This document shows positions 8,593-17,195 of a stretch of DNA of 64,000 nucleotides, in pieces (positions within the stretch are counted from its first letter, which is position 1; each line of letters begins with the position of its first letter). Source of the DNA: Aerococcus sp. Group 1 (GTDB lineage Bacteria; Bacillota; Bacilli; Lactobacillales; Aerococcaceae); the NCBI RefSeq assembly GCF_000193205.1, contig NC_015278.1, forward strand, positions 1,922,001 to 1,986,000, given 5' to 3'. The notes below the pieces were generated by a model that was given only the letters and a program-made list of their open reading frames with translations, was not told the DNA's origin and ran no database searches. The translations under genes and the position numbers were made by a program.

Positions 8593-9342
8593 ATGAAAAG
8601 GATACTGACAGCTAAGGATATTAATAAGACTTTCGGAAGCGGTGAAAATAAGGTCCAGGCAGTCAATCAAGTCAGCTTAACGATTCAACAAGGCGAATTT
8701 GTCTCCATCATGGGCCCTTCAGGCTGCGGTAAATCCAGCCTCTTGCATTGCCTGTCCGCTATCGAGACGATCGATTCCGGCTCTTTAAACCTTCTGGATC
8801 AGGAGATTAATCAGTTAAGTGACGAAGAATTATCTGATTTTCGCAGGCAAAATTTAGGTTTTATCTTCCAAAGGCCCACCCTAGTGAAGAGCCTGGACCT
8901 TTTGGATAATATTATCTTCCCCAGTTTTGAGGATTTCAGCGGGGATAAAGCAGACCTCATTCAAGAGGCCAAGGCTTTAATGCGAAGACTTGGCCTAGAA
9001 GGCTTAGAAAACCGTAAAAGTCACCAAGTTTCTGGTGGCCAACTACAAAGAATCACCATATGTCGCGCACTGCTCCATCGTCCAGCTATTCTTTTTGCTG
9101 ATGAGCCCACAGGCGCCTTAAATTCCCAGACCAGCGATGAAATATTGGACTTATTTAAGCAAGTCAATTTAGAACAGATGACAATTCTTATGGTCACTCA
9201 TGATGCCAAGGTGGCCTCCCAAAGTCGTCGGGTCATTTTTATGAAGGACGGTTGCTTGGAAAAAGAATTAACTTTTCGTCAAGAAAGCTATGATGACCGC
9301 CTAGAACAAATTAGACAGGTCATGACTGAGCTGGGGGTATAA
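8593..9342 (+). CDS. ABC transporter ATP-binding protein partner of the FtsX permease
   Basis: ATPase of 249 residues. Walker A GPSGCGKSS at 41-49, Q-loop IFQRPTLVKS near 92, signature VSGGQLQR at 146-153 and Walker B ILFADE followed by PTGALN. The open frame reaches back to 8539 inside the permease, but AGGAGGTATAAG directly before the ATG at 8593 fixes the start. It is the fourth and last gene of the tetR operon, which closes at the hairpin at 9399-9452. The signature begins with V instead of L, a tolerated change in this family. Confidence 0.92.
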   Translation: MKRILTAKDINKTFGSGENKVQAVNQVSLTIQQGEFVSIMGPSGCGKSSLLHCLSAIETIDSGSLNLLDQEINQLSDEELSDFRRQNLGFIFQRPTLVKSLDLLDNIIFPSFEDFSGDKADLIQEAKALMRRLGLEGLENRKSHQVSGGQLQRITICRALLHRPAILFADEPTGALNSQTSDEILDLFKQVNLEQMTILMVTHDAKVASQSRRVIFMKDGCLEKELTFRQESYDDRLEQIRQVMTELGV

Positions 9343-9398
9343 CTACAATAAAATTTTGCCAGAATTACCCATCATTAATGCTGTTAAAATATGATCGC

Positions 9399-9452
9399 AA
9401 AAAGAGAGAGATACCTATGCCATCGTCATGACATAGCGCCCTCTCTCTTTTT
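9399..9452. terminator. Bidirectional terminator between convergent operons
   Basis: Perfect 12-base arms AAAAAGAGAGAG (9399-9410) and CTCTCTCTTTTT (9441-9452) enclose a second stem CTATG/CATAG. The A and T tracts at the ends make it usable from both strands, for the tetR operon and for the padR pair. Confidence 0.8.
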
Positions 9453-9456
9453 AGTC

Positions 9457-10104
9457 CTAATTACTTATCCTTTTGATTAACGATTTTATCTGTATCATTC
9501 GCCAGCCAGAGCATATGAACAAGATGCCTGCAACCGCTAGCCAAGGCCAGATCATCGGGTCAAAGGGACGATAGGACCAATAAGTCCATTGCCACCACGA
9601 TCGAAGAATACCAAAGTAGACCAAGATCCCTATGACAAGCATCACCAAAGCAACCAGCATGAGATAGATTGCCGGTCGCATGCGTCGTTTCAGATCCTTA
9701 CCTAGGCCCTCGTTTTCGCTAAAGGCAGGGATTTCTTTTGGGCCCTTGCTTTCAATAATTAAAATTTCTTTATTAATCATCCCTGGATCGGTCGCAATTG
9801 TCGTTCTTCCTTGATTGTAGGGACGTAAACGAACATTGCCCCAACTAAGCTTGCCGATATTAAGTGGCGCAAAGAAAGTCTTATAACCTAGGTCATGGAT
9901 GAAGTCACAATAATTAAGTCGTTCTCGATTAGTCATGTGACCAATGTATTGAACAGTATAATGAAAGTCCGTGTCAGCCGTTTTTTGGAATCTCTGTTGC
10001 ACACCGCCACTTGAAAGTAAACGATAACCCTGGCCTGCCAGTTGGTTAAGGTAGTTTTGACGACCCTCAATAGGCTTTAAAAAGGCCCTATATTTAGTAA
10101 CCAT
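9457..10104 (-). CDS. DUF2812-family membrane protein
   Basis: Protein of 215 residues of unknown biochemical role. The first 120 residues form a soluble domain (MVTKYRAFLKPIEGRQNYLNQLAGQGYRL, read in pieces) that resembles DUF2812. Two membrane helices follow at about 146-166 and 185-201, with a basic tail. Its start shares one base with the padR stop (TAATG), a coupling known for PadR/DUF2812 pairs, where the membrane protein is thought to act with the regulator. Function here is inferred from that pairing only. Confidence 0.75.
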   Translation of the reverse strand: MVTKYRAFLKPIEGRQNYLNQLAGQGYRLLSSGGVQQRFQKTADTDFHYTVQYIGHMTNRERLNYCDFIHDLGYKTFFAPLNIGKLSWGNVRLRPYNQGRTTIATDPGMINKEILIIESKGPKEIPAFSENEGLGKDLKRRMRPAIYLMLVALVMLVIGILVYFGILRSWWQWTYWSYRPFDPMIWPWLAVAGILFICSGWRMIQIKSLIKRISN

Positions 10105-10442
10105 TAGGACTCACCTTCCTTTAAGTAGTCTTGACCTGCTTCCATTAATTGCCGCATGCGCTTGACTTCTAATTCAAGCAACTTGCGTCCTATTGGTGTG
10201 GTTTGATAAATTTTTCGCCGCTTTTTTTTATCGTGTTCCACCATATCGATCCAACCCTTTTTTGAAAGGTTATTGATTGCCCCATATAAAGTCCCTGGAC
10301 CAAATACAAGGCGTCCTTGGGTGATGGCTTCGACTTCTTGCATGACCCCATAGCCATGATTGGGATGTACCATAGTTAACAAGACTAGAAAATGAGTTTC
10401 TGTTAAAGGAAGCTCATTCTCCAAATTTGTATCATCTGCCAA
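10104..10442 (-). CDS. PadR-family transcriptional regulator
   Basis: Small winged-helix repressor of 112 residues. Diagnostic segments are FLVLLTMVHPNHGYGVMQEV, GPGTLYGAINNLSKKGWI and RKIYQTTPIGRKLLELE, the normal PadR order of helix, wing and C-terminal dimer helix. It has the short form without the long C-terminal domain. It is cotranscribed with the DUF2812 gene and preceded by an imperfect palindrome at 10473-10488 that may be its operator. Confidence 0.9.
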   Translation of the reverse strand: MADDTNLENELPLTETHFLVLLTMVHPNHGYGVMQEVEAITQGRLVFGPGTLYGAINNLSKKGWIDMVEHDKKKRRKIYQTTPIGRKLLELEVKRMRQLMEAGQDYLKEGES

Positions 10443-10472
10443 GTCATCACCTTCCTTCTAACCTCATTATAT

Positions 10473-10488
10473 CGTATGACGTAGTACG
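10473..10488. promoter_or_regulatory. Imperfect palindrome upstream of padR, candidate operator
   Basis: CGTATGACGTAGTACG reads the same on both strands at 12 of 16 positions and lies 31 bases before the padR start. Its position suits autorepression; the sequence does not match a canonical ATGT/ACAT PadR box, so this is tentative. Confidence 0.35.
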
Positions 10489-10577
10489 CTTCAAGTAGTA
10501 TAGAAGAATTAAAAAAGCCCCATATGTAGTGACCCCCAAAAGTTGGACTAAGAATTCAACTTTTGGGGGTTATTTTT

Positions 10578-11114
10578 ATGTCTAAATATTCATTAGAATT
10601 TAAACTGAATTTAGTAGGAGACTATATTGCGAAAAAAGGAAGTTATCGAACCTTAGCTAATAAAGCAGGAATAGATCCTTCTATTTTACGAAGGTGGGTT
10701 AATAACTATTATGAATTTGGTGTAGATGGTTTAAAGAAAAGGCGGACTCAACAGGTTTATACTGTTGAATTCAAATTAAATGCGATAGAATTGTATGAAA
10801 GTACGGAAATGAGTTATCGCGAATTGGCCAATTCATTAAACATGAATAATCCAAGTCTAATCGCTAATTGGCGAAGAGCTTATCATGAAAGAGGACTTGA
10901 TGGCCTTTCCGCGAGGAAAGGAAGGCCACCTAAAGTGTCTAAAAAGAAATCACAAATCAATCAAATAAAGGATAGCAGCGAAACCAATCAGTTAAGTGAA
11001 GCAAAAATAAAGGAACTTGAACAACGGATTACGGATTTAGAAATTGAGAACAAATTTTTAAAAGGATTGAGGAGACGTGTGGCTCAAAGAGTCAAGCGAG
11101 AAAAGAAGAAATAG
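10578..11114 (+). CDS. IS3-family transposase OrfA (helix-turn-helix protein)
   Basis: 178 residues with two tandem helix-turn-helix units: YSLEFKLNLVGDYIAKKGSY with ILRRWVNNY, then YTVEFKLNAIELYE with LIANWRRAY. A C-terminal leucine-zipper-like helix follows (ELEQRITDLEIENKFLKGL). OrfA binds the terminal repeats of the IS. A TTG at 10563 is in frame, but the ATG at 10578 with GGGGGT before it is better. The stop overlaps the GTG of orfB by one base, in the -1 frame. I see no canonical slippery heptamer, only an A-rich stretch (GAAAAGAAGAAA), so coupling rather than programmed frameshifting is possible. Confidence 0.88.
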   Translation: MSKYSLEFKLNLVGDYIAKKGSYRTLANKAGIDPSILRRWVNNYYEFGVDGLKKRRTQQVYTVEFKLNAIELYESTEMSYRELANSLNMNNPSLIANWRRAYHERGLDGLSARKGRPPKVSKKKSQINQIKDSSETNQLSEAKIKELEQRITDLEIENKFLKGLRRRVAQRVKREKKK

Positions 11115-11950
11115 TGACCGAAATCACACGTCTCCATGATGAAAAATATGCTTTAAAAGATATTCTTAGCGTTTTAAAGTTTCCTAAATCGACCTACTTT
11201 TATTGGAAAAATAAAGATGAGGAAATTGATAAGGATGCCGATTTAAAAGAGGAAATGAAAGACATCAGAGAAACCCATAAGGATTATGGTTATCGAAGAA
11301 TGCGAGCTGAACTGCTTTCCCGTGGTTATAAGGTCAGTAAAAACAAAGTTCAACGCCTAATGAAAATTATGGGGATACAGGTCACTAGCTATACTAGAAA
11401 GACAAGAAAATATAATTCCTACAAAGGAACGATTGGAGAGATAGCGCCAAATCGTATCAACCGGCGGTTTGATTCGACCATTCCTTATCAAAAAATAACA
11501 ACAGACACAACAGAATTTAAATACTACTATGCCGATGATTCTGGGAATTATCAAACTGGAAAACTCTATTTAGATCCTTACATGGATCTATTTAATCGAG
11601 AAATTATTTCTTTTAAGATAACACATCAGCCTAATGGACAAAGCATGTTGGAGGGGCTACAAGCTGCCATTGAAGCAAGTAAATTATGTCCATACAGAAG
11701 AACCTTTCATTCTGATCAGGGCTGGGCCTATCAAATGAAAAGTTACACCCGGCTCTTGAAGGATCACCGAATTTTTCAAAGTATGTCTCGTAAAGGAAAT
11801 TGCTTAGATAATTCGCCAATGGAGAATTTCTTTAGTCTACTAAAACAAGAAGTCTACTATGGTCGGACTTATCATTCCTTTGAAGAATTAGCACAAGCGA
11901 TTGAAGATTTTATAATCTATTACAATGGTGAAAGAATCAAAGAAAATTAG
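11114..11950 (+). CDS. IS3-family transposase OrfB, C-terminally truncated by a 1-base deletion
   Basis: Integrase-like catalytic subunit, 278 residues. DDE motifs are recognisable: TTDTTEFKY for the first D, FHSDQGWAYQ for the second, and GNCLDNSPMENFFSLLKQE for the E. The helical HTH_21 part (KDYGYRRMRAELLSRGYKVS) precedes them. Compared with copy 2 (296 residues) one A is missing after GERIKE. The frame therefore closes at once and loses the C-terminal LDFRSPIEFRLHHASFAA. That tail is conserved in the family (SPxEFR), so activity may be reduced; the catalytic residues are intact. Confidence 0.88.
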   Translation: MTEITRLHDEKYALKDILSVLKFPKSTYFYWKNKDEEIDKDADLKEEMKDIRETHKDYGYRRMRAELLSRGYKVSKNKVQRLMKIMGIQVTSYTRKTRKYNSYKGTIGEIAPNRINRRFDSTIPYQKITTDTTEFKYYYADDSGNYQTGKLYLDPYMDLFNREIISFKITHQPNGQSMLEGLQAAIEASKLCPYRRTFHSDQGWAYQMKSYTRLLKDHRIFQSMSRKGNCLDNSPMENFFSLLKQEVYYGRTYHSFEELAQAIEDFIIYYNGERIKEN

Positions 11951-12018
11951 ATTTTAGGAGTCCTATAGAATTTCGTCTTCATCACGCTTCTTTCGCCGCT
12001 TAATGATTACACATAAAC

Positions 12019-12066
12019 TTTAAACTTATCAAGAGCCGCTACGCTCTTCCTCTTGACAAGTTTAAA
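12019..12066 (+). repeat. Long inverted repeat in the non-coding tail of the IS
   Basis: TTTAAACTTATCAAGAG (12019-12035) and CTCTTGACAAGTTTAAA (12050-12066) pair at 16 of 17 positions. A second hairpin, GAGCTGGCC-AAA-GGCCAACTC, follows at 12121-12141. The element thus carries about 170 bases of structured DNA after orfB, perhaps blocking read-through into or out of the IS. The same structures occur in copy 2. Confidence 0.7.
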
Positions 12067-12290
12067 TTTCTGAGTAAATGTGTCGGCAAGAAATAAGCAA
12101 GAACTGTAAGCAACAAAAAAGAGCTGGCCAAAGGCCAACTCACTATATATAAAGTCCAACTTATTGGGGTCACCATACAACACCACAACAGGCTACAGGG
12201 CTTATCCCTCTCAGCTGTGCTTTTCGACCACTATGGGTATACGATTAATCAAAATAACCCCTGAATGATTTGAGGAATATATGTCTTAGG

Positions 12291-13247
12291 TCATTCCTCT
12301 ACTCTACCTCTCTGAATAGAGAGTGCTGTACAGAAAAAGACCACTATGCATCCTAAAATAACTAATAGGGCTTGCCTCAAGTCCACCACTTGGCCATCCA
12401 AATCCTCACCTAATTTTGAAATATAGTATTGAGGAAAAAGATACTGCCATTTCTCTTGGAGACTGCCTGACTTTACCGTGAATAATACACCTGAGAGTAG
12501 CGTAGTCAGAACCGATAGCATGGTTCCAATTAAAAGGGCGCCTTGATTCTTCTTAGTGGCCGTAGATAGGGCCATAGAAAAATGAGCAGCAAATAATTCA
12601 AGGAGTAAAAGGTAGATATAAAAGCGCCCAGAGAGCTCAAGATCAAATACAGGGAATAGTACGGTACAAGCTAAGGCATTAATTGTGAATAGAATTAAAT
12701 AATTAAATAGGATGTGCTGGGATAAATAGGAAAAGGTTGAAAGACCGGCTGAATAAATCCGTTTATCGATCCCCTGACGATCATCAAAATAAAAGCGATA
12801 TAAAATTAAGGAAAGAATCATCGAGCTCATGGTTAACACACTGATAATAATTTTAAAGTGATTATCATTAGCCCTGAGTTCAGCCTCAACGGACTGCTGT
12901 CCCTCATTCAGCAACTGACTTAATTTTTCCTTTAGGCCCACATTTCTAACTGTCAGAATTTTATATTTTCCTTCTTCTTGACTAATGTAAGCATCGTAAT
13001 CACCAGATATTAGATGGCTATAATAATTCCTTTCTTTTTCTATTTCTTCAATCGATAAGTGATCATTATTCATGGCTAACAAGGCTTCTGCGCTCTGATC
13101 GATACCAATATGTAACTTAGGAGGATCCATAGTAACGACAAAGGCACTGGCCGCAAGGGTGACAAAGACGAGTAAAAACGCTAAACAGAGATAGGATTTT
13201 TCTTTAAAAAAACGCTTGAAATGATTATTTAGAACGATATATTTCAT
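12291..13247 (-). CDS. ABC-2 type permease, second subunit
   Basis: Membrane protein of 318 residues. A helix near 17-40 is followed by an extracellular domain of about 100 residues and five hydrophobic segments toward the C-terminus, ending in a positively charged tail, the plan of ABC-2 (YhgE/LinY-like) exporter permeases. A GTG at 13259 is in frame, but GGTGAT before the ATG at 13247 matches the 16S pairing and puts the start four bases from the upstream stop... that is, inside the same operon with almost no gap. It pairs with the permease encoded just upstream and the DrrA-like ATPase. Confidence 0.82.
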   Translation of the reverse strand: MKYIVLNNHFKRFFKEKSYLCLAFLLVFVTLAASAFVVTMDPPKLHIGIDQSAEALLAMNNDHLSIEEIEKERNYYSHLISGDYDAYISQEEGKYKILTVRNVGLKEKLSQLLNEGQQSVEAELRANDNHFKIIISVLTMSSMILSLILYRFYFDDRQGIDKRIYSAGLSTFSYLSQHILFNYLILFTINALACTVLFPVFDLELSGRFYIYLLLLELFAAHFSMALSTATKKNQGALLIGTMLSVLTTLLSGVLFTVKSGSLQEKWQYLFPQYYISKLGEDLDGQVVDLRQALLVILGCIVVFFCTALSIQRGRVEE

Positions 13248-13248
13248 T

Positions 13249-13989
13249 TTAATCACCAAAATCTTCCGGACGATAACTTAAGTGGATAATTATTAAAAAG
13301 ATGAACGAAGCCAGCAACAAAGTGATAATAGTAGGGAAAAAATAGCTATCATTTTGATCATAGATTATGGCAAAGAAGCTCGTCATCACTTGCGAAATAG
13401 GAGAAAGCTTAGCCATTTTGGCAACATTTGCTCCAAAGATCGTCATAGGAAAGAACAAACCAGATAAAATAGCAAAAACATTAATCAGCAAGTTAAGAAT
13501 TTTCGTCGCCAAATCTTCACTTTTTAACAAGAGACAAAAGGCCCCACCAAAAGTAATGGAAAAAATAACTAAGGCGAAGTCGAGCAATAAGATAGAAGTT
13601 ACACTCGTCCCACCGTAGTTGACTAAGCCTATCCCATCAAATACTAAGATATCCATTGCCAAAATAGAATAAGAAAGCAAAATAGAAACAATTAGTTTTG
13701 AAAGATAAATTTGGTACTTAGGGACGGGTGCATAGATTATACGATAGTTGGCATACTTCACCTGGCTACCAAATAATAGCTCTGGCAAGATAATTACCGT
13801 GGCCATCGATAGGTAGATCAGCATGGTTACCCCATAATAATCATAAGCAGTCAGAATATCATCACTAAAACTGGAAGCAAATACAAAACCCGTTACTAAG
13901 ATTAAAAGGATGGGATAGACTAAAAGATAAGTCATAATGGGTTTATTTTTCAATAAATTTACAATATCTTGTTTCATGATGGTTAACAT
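13249..13989 (-). CDS. ABC-2 type permease, first subunit
   Basis: Membrane protein of 246 residues with about six helices (first at about 18-38, LLVYPILLILVTGFVFASS; last at about 215-238). Length and spacing fit ABC-2 permeases of drug or bacteriocin exporters. GGAGGA seven bases before the first ATG supports the start at 13989 over the internal MKQDIV. The ATPase stop is 18 bases upstream. Two different permeases with one ATPase suggest a heterodimeric channel. Confidence 0.83.
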   Translation of the reverse strand: MLTIMKQDIVNLLKNKPIMTYLLVYPILLILVTGFVFASSFSDDILTAYDYYGVTMLIYLSMATVIILPELLFGSQVKYANYRIIYAPVPKYQIYLSKLIVSILLSYSILAMDILVFDGIGLVNYGGTSVTSILLLDFALVIFSITFGGAFCLLLKSEDLATKILNLLINVFAILSGLFFPMTIFGANVAKMAKLSPISQVMTSFFAIIYDQNDSYFFPTIITLLLASFIFLIIIHLSYRPEDFGD

Positions 13990-14007
13990 GATAAATCCTC
14001 CATCGCT

Positions 14008-14949
14008 TTAATCCCTTAACTTCTTTCCAGTTAAGAGTAAGAAAATATCTTCCAAGTTTTTCTTTCTTGACTGAATACCTGTAATATTCACATGGGATTG
14101 GATGATAAGCTCCAATATCTCATTGAGTAAACTAGTGCCTGCCTCCATCATAATATTCAGTTGATAATCATCATCTTGACTAAGCTGAAGTATGTGGGGG
14201 AATTGACGGATTTGGTCTAGAAGTTCTAGGGGCAGAGGCTGGTCTAAGCTAAGCTGATAGTTGGTCTCACTGTAAGTTTCTAAAATAGCATCCAGCTGGT
14301 CATTTAACAAAACTTGGCCGCCGTCCATAATAATCACTCGGTCACAAATTTGTTGGACTTCCTCCATATAATGAGTCGTGTAGATAATCGTGGCGCCCTC
14401 ATCCCTCAAAGACTTGATTGAATGAAGAATATGATTTCTGGACTGAGGGTCTATCCCCACAGTCGGCTCATCTAATATGATTAATTGAGGCTCATGGGCA
14501 ATGGCACAGGCAATATTTAAGCGGCGCTTCATCCCTCCGGAAAAGGTTGAAGCCTTGTCGTCCTTTCGCTCTTCCAGCCCAACTTTTTTAAGGGCCTGGT
14601 CCACTTTCTCCTTCAGACCAGCCTTCTTTATGCCATATAAGGAAGCAAAGAATTTGACATTATCAAAAGCAGAAAGGTCCTCATAAATGGCCAATTCTTG
14701 GGGAACAATACCCAATTTTTTCTTTATTGCTTTGAGAGAGAGATTTTCATTATTAAAATAAACAATCTTTCCTTCGTCCGCTTTTAATAGGGTCGCTAAC
14801 ATGTTGATGGTAGTACTTTTTCCAGCACCATTGGGCCCCAAAAAGCCCAAAATTTCTCCTTTTCTTACGTTAAAAGTCAAATGATCTAAGGCTTTGCGCC
14901 CATTTTTATAGGTTTTTGATAAGTTGTCGACAGTTAGAATATACGCCAT
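14008..14949 (-). CDS. DrrA-like ABC transporter ATP-binding protein
   Basis: ATPase of 313 residues that powers the two ABC-2 permeases. Walker A GPNGAGKST at 38-46, signature FSGGMKRRL at 136-144, Walker B LIILDE at 156-161 with PTVGIDPQSR, and the H-loop TTHYMEE. The extra C-terminal domain (about 215-313) is typical for DrrA/CcmA-like drug exporters and interacts with the permease. The gene lies between the TetR gene (11 bases upstream) and the permeases. Confidence 0.92.
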   Translation of the reverse strand: MAYILTVDNLSKTYKNGRKALDHLTFNVRKGEILGFLGPNGAGKSTTINMLATLLKADEGKIVYFNNENLSLKAIKKKLGIVPQELAIYEDLSAFDNVKFFASLYGIKKAGLKEKVDQALKKVGLEERKDDKASTFSGGMKRRLNIACAIAHEPQLIILDEPTVGIDPQSRNHILHSIKSLRDEGATIIYTTHYMEEVQQICDRVIIMDGGQVLLNDQLDAILETYSETNYQLSLDQPLPLELLDQIRQFPHILQLSQDDDYQLNIMMEAGTSLLNEILELIIQSHVNITGIQSRKKNLEDIFLLLTGKKLRD

Positions 14950-14960
14950 AGTCTTGTCCT

Positions 14961-15545
14961 CTATTCATTGAAACTCAGATCAAAAATAATCTTTACTACT
15001 TGCTCCAGATAGGCTTCTTGTTCTTCTTCCCCTTCAAATGTCGAAAAGACTGGGTAGGAATTTTGAATTAAATTCATGATTAATTTTGCTTTCACTACTG
15101 GCAATTTATCCTGATTTTCTGGATGGATGGCCAATAAAATATTAACAATAACGTCCTCCATGCGATGATTAAAATCCATCATCAATGCCTGAAAAACTTC
15201 ATCTTTTCGCGAAAGGATCAGGATATCGCTATTCAAGAAGCGGTTTTCCCAGTTCTTATCCATGCCACTGATCAAAAATTCTTTAAACTTTAATTCCGAC
15301 CGCAGATTATTCCCAGTAATGTCTGTTTTAAGCTTTTCCAATTGCGTTAAAGAATAATTAAAAAAATTTTTGATTAGGTCGATAAAAATATCTTCTTTGC
15401 TAGTGAAGTAGTTATAAAAAACGCCTACAGATACACCCGCAGCCTGGGTAATTTCCTTGGTTGTGATTGAAGTAATACTTCGCTCCCTCAAAAGCATATC
15501 AGAGGCTTGAATTAATTTTTCTTTATTATTATCTTTAGTCATCAT
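14961..15545 (-). CDS. TetR-family regulator of the ABC-2 exporter
   Basis: 194 residues. N-terminal helix-turn-helix about 9-55: KLIQASDMLL, ITTKEITQAAGVSVGVFYNYF and SKEDIFIDLI. The rest is a ligand-binding domain without a recognisable specificity. It is the first gene of a four-gene minus-strand operon. Two closely similar palindromes at 15567-15625 overlap its promoter region and are likely its own operators. GGAGGA precedes the start; a second ATG follows directly (MM), so the start is uncertain by one codon. Confidence 0.92.
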   Translation of the reverse strand: MMTKDNNKEKLIQASDMLLRERSITSITTKEITQAAGVSVGVFYNYFTSKEDIFIDLIKNFFNYSLTQLEKLKTDITGNNLRSELKFKEFLISGMDKNWENRFLNSDILILSRKDEVFQALMMDFNHRMEDVIVNILLAIHPENQDKLPVVKAKLIMNLIQNSYPVFSTFEGEEEQEAYLEQVVKIIFDLSFNE

Positions 15546-15566
15546 GTCCTCCTTTTTAATTTTATT

Positions 15567-15625
15567 TATGAATTATAGTTCATATAAATCAGACATTAAA
15601 GTGTTAATATGAAATAAAGTTCATT
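15567..15625. promoter_or_regulatory. Two tandem TetR-type operators and promoter of the ABC-2 operon
   Basis: TATGAA-N6-TTCATA at 15567-15584 and TATGAA-N6-TTCATT at 15608-15625 share the same arms and the same six-base spacer. Their centres are 41 bases apart, close to four helical turns. The first contains a minus-strand TATAAT (15572-15577) that can serve as -10. Repetition of one palindrome over a promoter next to a tetR gene is strong evidence for autoregulation. Confidence 0.7.
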
Positions 15626-15745
15626 TTTCCTGTTTACTTGGATCAATGGCTAAAGTATCTTTTTTGTTAAGCTATTCTTGCTTATCTAAAAGGCTATACT
15701 TATCATTCAAGGAGAAACCCTTTTTATTAATTTTTATCAAACAAA

Positions 15746-15767
15746 AAAGCCCCATCTATGGGGCTTT
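15746..15767 (-). terminator. Terminator of the rRNA methyltransferase gene
   Basis: Perfect ten-base stem AAAGCCCCAT/ATGGGGCTTT with a two-base loop and a run of T on the minus strand, 30 bases beyond the stop. Confidence 0.85.
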
Positions 15768-15797
15768 CTTCAACTTCATAAACCTCTACAAACCCTA

Positions 15798-17195
15798 TCA
15801 GCTTTTCTTTTCAATCAACACAACAGCCTCAACATGCTGGGTATGAGGGAATTGGTCGACCAATTGGAATTTACTTATTTCATAGCCGAAGTCTCTCAGC
15901 CAGGCTAAGTCTTGAGCTAAGGTCTTCGGATTACAGGAGACATAGATTATCTTCTCCAAGCCTAAGCGCCCAATCCGACGCATTATTTTCCCACCGGCAC
16001 CGTTACGGGGAGGATCGAGTAAGAGCAGGTCCGCTTGACCCCATTCCGCCTCAATTTCAGCCAAACCATGGCGGGCATCACGAGCAATAAAGTGTGCATT
16101 CTCGATGCCATTATCCCGAGCATTGCGTTTGGCTGATTCAATGGACTGTTCAACGATCTCAATACCAACCAAGGCCTTGGCCCGCTTAGCTAGAGGTAAG
16201 CTGAAGGTCCCTACCCCACAGAAAAGATCAATCACTAAGCTATCTTGATCGAGGTCGGCCCAGTCACAGGCTAAATCAATCATTCGTTGGGCTTGGACGG
16301 GATTAGGTTGGAAGAAGGTATCGAAATACAGCCGGTAATTGAAACCAGCCAACTCATCACAAATATAGTCTCGGCCAGCCAGGACTTCCACTTGGTCAGC
16401 CCCCATCCGGTCCGCAATGGCCGTATTTTTAATCCACATCAAACTCTTAATCTCAGGATAAGCCTGCATCCGCTGAATGAGATCTTCAATAACGCCTGGA
16501 TCAAGCTTAGCCGCTTCTTCTTGGGCAAAAATGGCAACCATGACTTCCCCACTTTGGTGTCCTTGGCGCAAGAGTAATTGTCTGAGCAAACCTTGCTTCG
16601 ACTGTTTTTCGTAACCTGCTAAGTTCCAGGCCTTTTGCCAGGCTTGAACTTCTTCTTTTAGGATCATGAAAATTTCTGGGGCCAGGATATTCTTTTGCCA
16701 ATCAACAATCTGATACTGGTCCCCCTGGACGAAGAAACCCAAGTCGCCGTTAATAGAGAAGCTCAATTCGAGTTTATTGCGGTAGTGGTAAGGATCATCC
16801 ATCCCCCATACCTCGCCCACTAGGCTGGGATCAAAGCCCTGGTCAGCCAAGAACCCCTGGGTGAGGGCGCGTTTATAAGCCAATTGGTCGGCATAGTTCA
16901 TGTATTCTAGAGGAGCGCCACCAATTTGAGGACCATTTAATTCATAGCCTCCAATCCGACTAGGTGCCGGTTCAATAATCCGGTCATAGGTCCGCGTTGC
17001 ACGTCTCCTTCCTCTGGCATTGGGTACAGTAACTAATAACTTATCCCCTGGTAGGGCTTTAGGAATCTGGAGCTTTAGCTTTCTACCCTTGCCCATCTCC
17101 GTATCAGGAAAACGATACTGAGCTAGGCCCAGCCCCTTCTCAGATAATCCCGTCACTTCAACTTCTAATTGTTCACTTGGATAACCTTGCTTCAT
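15798..17195 (-). CDS. TrmA/RlmD-family RNA (uracil-5-)-methyltransferase, paralogue 1
   Basis: SAM-dependent methyltransferase of 465 residues that forms m5U in rRNA or tRNA. An N-terminal TRAM-like domain (VTGLSEKGLGLAQY, about 10-70) is followed by the catalytic domain with SAM motif LVIDLFCGVGTFSLPLA, DPPRNG and the catalytic cysteine in YVSCNPKTLAQDL, ending with HVEAVVLIEKK. The cysteine set of the RumA iron-sulfur cluster is absent, as in Gram-positive RlmCD. A TTG at 17201 is in frame; the ATG at 17195 has AGAGGGGA at better spacing. A second family member lies at 31473-32852. Which of the two modifies which uridine cannot be told here. Confidence 0.88.
   Translation of the reverse strand: MKQGYPSEQLEVEVTGLSEKGLGLAQYRFPDTEMGKGRKLKLQIPKALPGDKLLVTVPNARGRRRATRTYDRIIEPAPSRIGGYELNGPQIGGAPLEYMNYADQLAYKRALTQGFLADQGFDPSLVGEVWGMDDPYHYRNKLELSFSINGDLGFFVQGDQYQIVDWQKNILAPEIFMILKEEVQAWQKAWNLAGYEKQSKQGLLRQLLLRQGHQSGEVMVAIFAQEEAAKLDPGVIEDLIQRMQAYPEIKSLMWIKNTAIADRMGADQVEVLAGRDYICDELAGFNYRLYFDTFFQPNPVQAQRMIDLACDWADLDQDSLVIDLFCGVGTFSLPLAKRAKALVGIEIVEQSIESAKRNARDNGIENAHFIARDARHGLAEIEAEWGQADLLLLDPPRNGAGGKIMRRIGRLGLEKIIYVSCNPKTLAQDLAWLRDFGYEISKFQLVDQFPHTQHVEAVVLIEKKS

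Larger units (their letters stand above)
10525..12177 (+). mobile_element. IS3-family (IS150-type) insertion sequence, copy 1, damaged
   Basis: Element of 1,653 bp. Ends are defined by comparison with the second copy (49561-51214): it begins TGTAGTGACCCCC and ends GGGGTCACCATA, imperfect inverted repeats that continue into a shared GTTGGAC/GTCCAAC. It encodes orfA and orfB of the IS3 type. It differs from copy 2 by one missing A in an A-run at 11943-11946, which truncates orfB. The flanking triplets are ATA (10522-10524) and CAA (12178-12180), so no target duplication is seen. The left flank AAAAAAGCCCCATA looks like one arm of a terminator whose other arm is gone, suggesting deletion beside the element. 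Confidence 0.92.

Noticed and set aside
11090..11120. Canonical programmed -1 frameshift site in the IS
   Set aside because: The A-rich stretch does not form an A AAA AAG heptamer in the orfA frame; coupling through the overlapping GTG explains the layout equally well.
15646..15846. Plus-strand frame of 66 codons downstream of the TetR promoter
   Set aside because: It runs through the rRNA methyltransferase terminator and into that gene antisense; no ribosome-binding site.
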